A DNA stretch of 62,000 bases, taken from assembly GCF_963678635.1 (NCBI RefSeq), contig NC_087069.1:48811892-48873891 (forward strand), in the 5' to 3' direction. This document shows positions 53,270 to 62,000 of the stretch, piece after piece; position 1 is the first letter of the stretch, and each line of letters opens with the position of its first letter. The notes beneath the pieces were generated by a model that saw nothing but the letters and a program-made list of their open reading frames with translations, ran no database searches and was not told where the DNA came from. The translations under genes were made by a program, and so were the position numbers. The stretch is from Symsagittifera roscoffensis. Taxonomy: Eukaryota > Xenacoelomorpha > Acoela > Convolutidae.

Positions 53270-53950
53270 CTCAGGAGTTTATGAAGTAATTGAATTCAAA
53301 TACTCACAGCTGGCCAATGAAGTGTCACCCGTAACTAGTGGCAAAATGAGTCTTACCAAGGACTTGAAGCAAGCAAATGGTTTTTATGCGACCTCCAAAA
53401 ATGGGATCCCGCACAAATCTAGGCGTCGCAGATCCTGATTCGAGTCATTTCAATGGACTCAAAAGTTGCACAAAAGAAACTAATGGAGATACTTGGAAAT
53501 AGTTCAGGATCCAAGTTCGGATGGATGTTCAGATGGACGGATATCAATGACAGATACGGAACTTCATCAACCGAAAGGAGATGAGAAACTATTCATCGTT
53601 TCGTTGTCAAACCATAAGATGCTTGAAAAAACGATAGACCATTTGCATCACGGAAAATAGCAGTTTTTTGCCGAGCAATGTGGAACATATTTTGGGCTTA
53701 CATTCATCGAATCATCGCAACATTGTCTTCAGTGTTTTGTCCTTAAAGGCGCCTTTAGAAAAAGTTTATGGTTATTGAGCTAAAATTGGATATCTCAAAA
53801 TAGTACAAAGTTAGAGTCCTTTTAGTCGGTAAGGGGTCAAATAAATCCTCCCCTTAAATCGGCTCCTGTTTCAAACGGCTTTGGGATGAGACAATTGATC
53901 ATTGGAGGAACAGGTAACGACTTGTTTTAAGTTCAAATAAGTTTTGAGTT
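53270..53950 (+). pseudogene. Possible retroelement scrap
   Basis: Stop-interrupted text with coding-like composition: KMSLTKDLKQANGFYATSKN, then GDEKLFIVSLSNHKMLEKTI, DHLHHGK, and ESSQHCLQCFVLKAPLE. The order IV-x-H..HH-x-C..C recalls an integrase H2C2 domain. Too degraded to place in a family. Confidence 0.3.
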
Positions 53951-56900
53951 CCAGCTCCTACCAAGACTTTATCTCGTGAGTTGAAAAAAAAACATCAATG
54001 AGAGTTGAAGCACGAATAAGTTGAACCGGCGGCGGAGAGTGGCTGAGCACTTATGAAATCACATTACGATCGCGTAGGCAAAGATCCATCTCATATATGA
54101 AATTAGTCATTTTAATGACATGACATTAATCTTGTCCTACGACAATTTCGAATCTTTTCTTTTCGAACCTTTTCTTTTGTCTTTTGACTAATTTTGTGTC
54201 GGCTGGTTTTTATTTTTTCTTTTTGTAGTAACACAAGCGTCCCTATATCTAATTTCATGATGTTTGTTTTTTCTTTTTTTTGTAAATGAAAATAGCCCTG
54301 GACAAATAGGAGTTCAGAACCTAACTTTGATTATTGTTAATAAGACTAATTCTTCAATCAAGGAAAATTATCAAGTCAAATTTTGCAAATTTTTCAAATA
54401 GATCTCAATTTCACTACATTACTTTTTTCAAATCTAATTTTGTTGATGTTTTTTGAGATTTCTTTTGCAAAAAGTACACTGCTGATTGAGACCATTTTAG
54501 TTTTTCAAACGTAAAATTTTTAATAGTTTGCCTGAAAAATCGGAAGGTAAAATCCAATATCGTCCTTAGTTGGCAAAATTGATTATCACGTGGGATGCAA
54601 AATTGTCACGTAGCAATTTTCATTTTTGTATGGCAATAGGATTGTCAACTGAAAAGTTTTTTATGACTGTCATGTGGCAAGTAGCAGTTACGCAAATGTT
54701 TTTGAATGATTCTCAATCTTAATATGATACTTAATTCATCGGTAAAAATGCATGTCACTGTTTCTTGCCCTGTGGCGTGATTAATTTTTGGTTTCATAAT
54801 CATACTCTTTAAAAGCTGCGCCCTTATCAGTTTTTCATTCCAATGTTTTTTTGCAAATTCAACCTTATTTTATTCATTGAACACCGTAAATATTTTTTTC
54901 AAAAAAAAGGGAAAAAAGGGAAAAAAAGGGAAACGCTTGCCACTAAAAAACCTTATCAAATAGAACTATAGTCTCTTTCCAGGCCAAAATATTTTCCAAT
55001 AAAATAACTGCTTCTTTTCCTCAAATCTGTTTTTAGCAACACACCTAATCTGAGTTTATATGCAAAAATGGGCTCTTTTTCTTTTAATTTTTTTCAACCG
55101 ATTAATGTGTTGATAATTTGCCGACTCCGGTGGGTCTTTTTATTTCTTCTCTTTATTTGGCGTAACCGTTTTCATTTGTCTTAAATCGGTCTTAAATTAC
55201 ATTGTGGCATCATCTTGCAAAAAAACTCAATCATTTTTGTTTTGACGGGAAAAAAAAGAAATTGACGTGTTTTTCTTATGAAGAATTTTTTTGTCTCAAT
55301 GGTAACTTCTCTAGTCTTGTCGTTTGTTACTTCTTCATATCATTATTTATGCCAAAAAATAATGTTCAATTTTTTTTCCTTGGCAATTTTTTTAACAAGC
55401 CAGAGCAAACTTGTAAAGTTGTTATTAGATCTAGGGTTTTTGGCAATCTATTTTATTTTATTTTTTTGGCAATCACTTTACTTTGTCTCATTTTCTGAAA
55501 GCTGGGCTTACATTCTGTCAGCTAATATTTTGTTCTTTTTTTGTATGGTGTATCGCAATTGAACCCTTTTGCCTATCTATAACAACTTTTAAAAACAAAT
55601 GATGAAAAAAGTCGGGATTTAACTTTTTCCGGTGATTTTTTTGATAATTGAAAAACGGTAAAATCATTTCTTTTTTCTTCAAACAAAGTTAATCCCTCAA
55701 AAAAGTTGAAGACTTAACACGTAAAGACGTTCTTGTCTCTTACTTAATTTTTCTATTGCCCAATAAGTAACGGTTTCGACAAAACTATGTTCCTTAATCT
55801 AAAAATTTTAAATATATACCTAGGACAGTGGTAAATTTTATGTTTCCTGCTATGTGTAAACTTCAAATTAGTCCAGAACTCATAACAATTTGATTTGAGG
55901 CTTGTCTTGTGATTGCGATAACATGTTATTTATATAACATTAGTTTTGCTTACATTTTGCGAAGAAGGCTTCTGAAAAATATATATAACATATTGCTTTA
56001 ACTTGTTTTGAAATTTTTCATATCAAATTAATTAATTCATAAACCTTATTACGCACTCGGAACATTTGATTCTCCTCTTTTCTCAACTTAATCAGCTTTC
56101 TCTTTTTCTTTCAAATTATGATGATGAGTGGCAATCAAGTGTTTCCAGATTTTTGAAGAATTTCATGTAATATGTAAATGTTGTGGCTTTTCCTCCATTC
56201 AAATTTTGATTTTTTTCCTTCACAATTCGACAATTTTTTGTTTTAAAAAAATTGATGCCAAGCAAAATTGACTCAGGAAACTCAAAGAAGAAGTACACTG
56301 TCACACAAATCTAAAAAATCTGTCCCAAAGTAGGGCCTCCTTCGCATTGCGAGTACTACAAGTTTATACAGTCTAACAGTTATCAAGTATAACGCTAACC
56401 AAACTGTTTTAAAAGCGTCCAATTTGTCGAATAAAACCGAGCCTTTCCAGAACCATTTTTTTCGTTTGTACTTTTTAATACATTGAAAAAATCAATTTTC
56501 AGATTGTAGAAAAAAAAACACTATAATGGACTGAAAAACATCTTGTGTTGGCAATGTACCAGAAATGCCAACATGCATTGAAAGCTACAGACTGTTTTAC
56601 TGTAATTATTTCACTATATATAATTATTTGTCTTCTCTCCAGTTAAACACAACATCTTTTCTAACTACATATCAGTTCCAAAAAAACTTAAACTAATATT
56701 TCTGTTTTTTATGAACGTTTCTCGAACAAGTTTTGATTTCTTAACTATATTTTTACAGGTTATGAAAACTATTATTGACTAGAGGTAAAAACAAATGATT
56801 CTATTCTAATTACTTAGTTTAAAAAATAATACTTTAAGTTGAAAATCAATGAGAATTGATTTATATTTTTTCAGGCCATGCTTCAGCGGTAAAATAGTCC

Positions 56901-57540
56901 GGATATTTTTTTAGAAAAAAAAATGCAATTTTTGGTTATAGCAGAAATTGCTTTAGCCACTTTAAACCAAAGTAAGAACAACCAGTGCTCGACACGGATG
57001 ACAGTCAGTTCCTTGACATAATCTTGTTGTTCTGCTTGAACAACAAGGTTGTTCAACTAGAACAACAATTGAAAATGTGAATCATTTTTCGAGCTGCAAC
57101 AGAGGCGACAAACTTTGGTTTGAAACCTATTAAGCCAAAAAACTGTGGTCTAAAAAATGTACGACCCATCAAGGCTGAAACACATTATCTCATACTCGCA
57201 CAAAGATATATTTGTCCTATAAAACTACCCAAAATAAGTCAGCCGACAGAACAAAAAGAAACTTTTTCCTTATTATTAAAAACGAAAAAAAAAACACTTA
57301 TATTCAGACTTGGTAAAACTACAACTAATTAACTTTCAGTTCTAGTAAAAACTTTTAGATTGCAAAAACCCATGATTCAAAAGTAGGCCAAAAATATCTA
57401 CCAGATAAAAATAAATGAATTGTCAAAAAAAAAAGTTACAAAACCGACAATAATAGGACGAACACCACGAATACAAAAAAAAACATTCGTTTTTCAAGAT
57501 TTTTTTGAAAAAATTCAGAAAATGTGAAAAATTTTTTTAC
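53951..57540. other. AT-rich non-coding stretch
   Basis: No gene supported. The frames at 55202-55562 are Phe/Leu/Ser-rich and AT-driven. Near 57027-57065 two adjacent inverted repeats GTTGTTC...GAACAAC occur. Poly-A/T runs are frequent. Confidence 0.5.
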
Positions 57541-58680
57541 TCAATTACTACTTAAATGATGGTAGTAATTTTTGAATGTCATGCAATTGAGCCTGTCATA
57601 ATTGAAATTATAAACTTTCACGAATCGACAGTGGGGCGAATCCTCAAAATATTCAAAGCGATGGAAGTTTTGAGGCAAAAACCATGGGTGGATATAAGAA
57701 AAAAAACACAAAAACTCGTTCTGTGCTTTGCGTTCTGTGCTTTGGCTTGTCAAACAAAACTGGCGCAAAACCATGATAGAAAATAATTTTCAAAATTTAT
57801 TCCATTAATACCCCTAGATGTTCACCCAAAACAGTAAAGTGTTTTCTTGCATATATTTTCTACGTTTGGAGAAGACTGCAATAAAACATGGAGGGGAAGC
57901 TGCGTTTTGCAAACAATAGCGATAACACTTGCCGCCTAAGGTACCTTAGAGAATTTGGGTCTCACGCACTAACCACTGACGCTTAATTGATAACAAACAC
58001 TAGCCTGAAAAAAGCAGAAAACAGATGATATGAATGCTATGAAGTTCCCAATGCTATAGTTCGTTATTATATCAGAAGCGCCACCAAATAATGAACACTT
58101 TGCGACTTATTAATGAACACTTTTTTTGCGAGTTAAACTTTTTTTTAAAAAAGGTTCGTACTAATACAATAACGCTTGCAAGCTCCTTAGTGTACATACA
58201 ACTATTTTCGAAAAGTTCCAGTTTTTAGTGCAGAAATTGTCAAAACTGGAGTTAAACGAGAGGGCGGTTGTTTATTTCCCTCGATGAGTGCCAATTTGTT
58301 GTCTTCAGGGAAAATCATGCCCAGATTTAGAGACCCAAACAGCAGCCCTTTTGCTTCCATCAATGTTTTATCGGAAGAAGTAACAAAAATTTTTTGATGT
58401 TTTGGCCGTGTATTACCTTTCATAATGACTGAATAAATTAAAAAACCGCCTGAAAATTAATCAAGAAAAGTACATGATTGTTGTTGAAGAAACTATTGGA
58501 AAACAATTATTGATTCATTTTATCGTGATCAACAGGATTTCCAACGCTACGATTCACTGTTCAGACTTACCAGAGCTTTCTTTTCCATTAATAATGTAAA
58601 CAGAACAACATGGTCGGTTCAATCACCTGAATTTAACATTATCGAGAAAATATTGCTTTATTGTAAGCAAAGATAAAACA
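57541..58680 (+). pseudogene. Tc1/mariner-type transposase remnant
   Basis: The N-terminal part at 57556-57720 reads IINFHESTVGRILKIFKAME and RQKPWVDIRKKTQKL, like the helix-turn-helix of Tc1-like transposases. Near the C-terminus (about 58605-58665) TTWSVQSPEFNIIEKI matches the W-S-P-[DE]-N-IE block that carries the last catalytic acid. The text between has stops and phase changes. Terminal inverted repeats were not found. A dead fossil. Confidence 0.55.
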
Positions 58681-61371
58681 ATCAAATTAAATCAGTCAGC
58701 TCCAGTGGTCAATTAGTTGCAAAGTTCCATAATCTTTTCCTGAATTTCTCTTAAAAGACGTAAGAAAAACTGTATGATTTTCAAAACGAATGCGGATATT
58801 CAAAAACAAAAGGGTATAGACAAAGCTTTGATTCGAGAAAAAATAAAAAAACGAAAAAGTGTATAACGTATGAAGCACTCATAAGTTCTTTTACTGTTTA
58901 TGTTCTGATCCCTGAAAAAATTCTATTTCTATAACGCGTGACTGTATTACGCAATTTTTTTTTGTTCAATCTATTTGATAGACTTGTGTTTAATAAAAAC
59001 CTCAAAGAAATTTAGGGTAAAAAGCTGCCTTTTAGCAATTAAATTACTTAATGAGTGAAGGGTATTGAGCCTTTTCGGATGTATTCTGTCCAACACAGTA
59101 TCAATTAAGCAAATATTGCTGCCAATGGAAAGACTCATTAGTTTACCATCTCAAAGTGTGGTTTAGTCCTTCGCGACCAGTTTCCTGGTAACGTGATTTA
59201 CCCCAGTGGGTTCTATCGACTTGGTATCAGCTTTTGGACTGTTGGGCTAGAGTTCGTACTTAATATTGCAGCGCCATAAATTGGATAAAATGCTTCTAAT
59301 ATGTCATCAGCAGTTCATCAAACAAGAGGTTGTTTGCCGAAATCAGATGGCAAATAGCCAAATTCTAAAATACGTAGGTCTCATTAGCGACATTGACGTT
59401 AAGTGTCTATGAAACAAAAAATCAAATCCTTTCGACCAAAAAACTAAATGAAAGATGATACAATGTATCAGAGCCGAAAAAAAAAATTGGCAAAAAGAGT
59501 TAAAATATACTCTTTCTATACGGTTTTTATTTTTTTTGAATTTATCATTTATTTTTCAAATTGAGATATTATTGATTAGTAGAAAATAACTAGCCAAAAA
59601 ATTCAAATGAGATTTCTATCTCTCATGGTTTCATTCGCAATTTTAATGCTTGCTGTAATTTGTCTCAAACATGCACTTTTGGATTTTTTATCGAAATTGA
59701 GATAATCTTTTGAATTGTTTGGAATAAGAAGCACGATTGAAATAGATTAAATATAATTGATTCACTACAAGTTTTCTTTCGGATCGTCAAAATATTGTTC
59801 AATACATACTTTAAAACTTTTATAATGTCTGTTTTTATCAAATCAACCTCTATTTTTCACTCTGAGAAGCACATACTTCCACCTCCACCTGTTTTCTTTG
59901 CAGAATTTTTTATTTTAACCCGAAATCACCTATAATCAGCTTCAAAAGATACGTTACACACCGAAAATTGTTTTTGTTTAGTAAAGCATTCGATAGGTAG
60001 AAGTCACTAAAAGAGTTATTTCTTTCTGAAAAAAAAATAGATTTTTTTTCTAGAATTTAAGCAATCCAAAAGACGAGTTTTTTGTATTGTATTTCTGCAA
60101 TAAGAACAAGGATCGTGCCTTCTGTACTCTTAAAAATAATTGAATCATAAAGGTCGCTTGGAATAGTAATAGCTAGGCTAAATTCAATATAGTTTTTCTT
60201 TTTTCTAGTCATTCTATCAAAAACTGTTGTCCTGTTTAGTTTGCATATTTTACTATGATTGTCGAACATGCCTAAATTATAATTTTGTTAGCCTTTTATC
60301 ACATCGCGCATAAAAAACTACACTAATCTGAAAAAAAATGTTTTTTATTAGTTTTTGTAGACTATGGTCGGAATATCCTGTGCTATTTGCACAGTAACCG
60401 GCTATATTGTTTACATTTAAAAAGGTCTGTGTTCCGATTTTACAAGGTTTGCAAATCTCAAGAGCAAAAATAATGGGTAAAACATCACGAAAGAGTAGCC
60501 GGCTGCAAAACGCAGTTGAAAATCAGTTGGAACAAAACACAGTTGCAAAATCTAGTCCGAAAATCGGATGATACGAAAAATTCAGACCAGTTTTTCTAGA
60601 CACTCCGGGAACTTCTTTCGGGATACTTGATAAAATTTTTATAATTCTCCTTGGTCAAACAAAATACCCTGCGCCATCATTCCCCCACTCTACGAGTGGA
60701 TGTAACAAAATGAGTATCCAGTAACTGTGTGAACAGAGCCAAATGTTCCGTACGATTTGTTCGAATTGCGCAGAAAGCAATTAAATATAAACCATCCGAA
60801 AACTGTTTAAGTAACTGTTAGATTATCATAAACTCTCAATTTTTCAGCCGGTTTGTGTATGGACTCTCATCCACCACCCCCCACCCCCCCGAACTAACAA
60901 CTATGAACAGCTTGCTTATACTATGTATCATAAAATCATGCATTAGGGAGAGAGGTTTATGGTTATTATGGTTACAGTTTTGTACCGAGAAACTTATTCG
61001 ACCGTTTTTAAAAAAATGTTTCTGCAATTCGCAATCACGGCTGAAAGGGCTTCCAAATGACATACTCGATGCCTTAATATTGGTCTTTACAAAAACTTCA
61101 ATCGCGTTAAAACAAACCTGTCGTAGATGTTTATCTCTTTCCGTGGAAACAGTCGGAGCTAACAAGCCTTATTGACATAGGCTAATTCATATAGAAAACT
61201 AGAAAAAAATTTGTTATTATTTTTTTTAATAACTCTGCTAAGTGATACAATCAATTTCAGCTCGCATTTTCACTTTTTAGTTTATTATTTTTAGTATTTT
61301 GTGTTTGCTGAGGGTTCATTTTCCCATTCAAAACCTCATTTTGTATATATATACATGTTTATATATAAATA

Positions 61372-61375
<4 letters not shown>
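58681..61375. other. AT-rich non-coding stretch
   Basis: No gene supported. At 60836-61175 both strands have about 105-codon open frames. The minus frame (APTVSTERDKHLRQVCFNAI, MSFGSPFSRDCELQKHFFKN) has the better composition and might be an exon, but nothing is recognised. Text at 59160-59270 is less AT-rich and may be an old repeat. Confidence 0.4.

Positions 61376-61436
<61 letters not shown>
61376..61436. repeat. (AT)n microsatellite
   Basis: About 61 bases of uninterrupted AT dinucleotides, preceded by imperfect TATA-rich text from 61343. Confidence 0.95.
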
Positions 61437-61438
<2 letters not shown>

Positions 61439-62000
61439 TAAAAAATGCAAAGAAAACAAATTTGAGTGTAACGTTTTTAAACTATAATGCCGTAAATTGA
61501 TTAGATGTTTTGTGTTGGCTAGTTACTGACCTGTTCTTTATCAATTTTGTTATGATAAACTACATCTTTCGGATCTAACGTGAACATCGAGTCAAGCAAA
61601 ATGCCGGAAAAAATTTTCTTCATTTCTTGCCTCATGATTGATAATGATATGATTATTTTGATTTTCAAAAGCCCAAAAATTTTTGATTTGGAAGATTACT
61701 AAGAAGCCGTAATTATGTACCGATTAATATTTAATTCATATTACCTTCATTTAAAAAACGGTTGAAAACGATGATGATTTTCATTTTTTTGTTCGTCTGT
61801 TTCTATGCTTTGAGTATATGGAACTATAGAGAGGCTAATAATTGAATACACACAAAATATCAAAATTTGCGTGAAGCAAGTTTTTCTAAATATGCGTTCT
61901 TTTTTGTGCCAAAAAGGTCACAGTTTTTAAAAAAATTTTCCATGTTTGAAATTTCTTGCAATATTCAAAAAAACATTCAAAAGTACAAACACTTAAGTAT
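61437..62000. other. AT-rich non-coding stretch
   Basis: Nothing coding or repetitive recognised. Confidence 0.5.

Noticed and set aside
55202-55562. Two overlapping hydrophobic frames suggesting a membrane protein
   Set aside because: Phe/Leu/Ser/Ile richness is what T-rich non-coding DNA gives; there is no similarity or gene structure to support it.
60836-61175. Pair of ~105-codon frames on opposite strands
   Set aside because: No recognised family, no splice context chosen, and both strands are open equally; kept only as a remark in the flanking stretch.
61299-61487. 62-codon Ile/Tyr-rich frame
   Set aside because: It is a translation of the (AT)n microsatellite.

Overview
The window reads as a gene-poor, repeat-rich stretch of a nematode genome, most likely a Caenorhabditis species of the remanei type. 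Reasons: AT-rich non-coding DNA, many short TTTTCAG/TTTTNAG acceptor-like sites, Ty3/gypsy, BEL/Pao and Tc1/mariner remnants together, and a Gag-Pol and accessory protein style that I associate with the large Caenorhabditis LTR elements. The species is inference. No complete ordinary host gene was found. Two coding-like scraps (1-153 on + and 5250-5494 on -) may be ends of host genes.

The centre (5.5-40.7 kb) is built from two related but diverged giant Ty3/gypsy-class LTR retrotransposons lying head to head. The minus-strand copy (5546-25111) keeps its 3' LTR, polypurine tract, integrase and a long set of accessory ORFs, but has lost everything upstream of the integrase. The plus-strand copy (25112-40716) keeps its 5' LTR, candidate primer-binding site, a 3.1-kb leader, an intact 2028-codon Gag-PR-RT-RNaseH ORF, integrase and the first accessory ORFs, then runs into a 200-N gap. 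Together they imply a full element of about 24 kb, three to four times the usual Ty3/gypsy size. Gene order is LTR, structured leader, gag-pol, integrase, macro-domain ORF, spacer with hairpin and 3' splice site, then an env-position reading frame. That last frame starts with a coiled coil, continues into an SGNH/GDSL hydrolase domain and ends in a very large region of unknown function.

The unknown region of the minus copy carries a recent tandem duplication of about 6 kb (7918-13923 and 13924-19730). Both giant copies are broken by frameshifts and stops, so neither looks autonomous now; the gag-pol frame of the plus copy is the best preserved part.

The left flank (1-5.5 kb) has a triple 393-bp tandem repeat and two minisatellites. 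The right flank (40.9-62 kb) holds a decayed Ty3/gypsy pol (42.8-45.1 kb), a BEL/Pao-like integrase scrap (45.85-46.3 kb), two copies of a palindrome-rich element with terminal inverted repeats (46.4-48.4 kb), a foldback element with a GC-rich core (50.9-51.3 kb), a 189-bp MITE (52.2 kb), a possible further retroelement scrap (53.3-53.9 kb), a Tc1/mariner remnant (57.5-58.7 kb) and an (AT)n microsatellite (61.4 kb).

The strongest candidates for something undescribed are the macro domain and SGNH hydrolase carried by one giant LTR element, its very large unknown protein, and the structured leader. The leader has two tandem hairpins whose stems differ in sequence but keep pairing, and a dense array of ACCCTCC motifs, several in inverted pairs about 60 bp apart.
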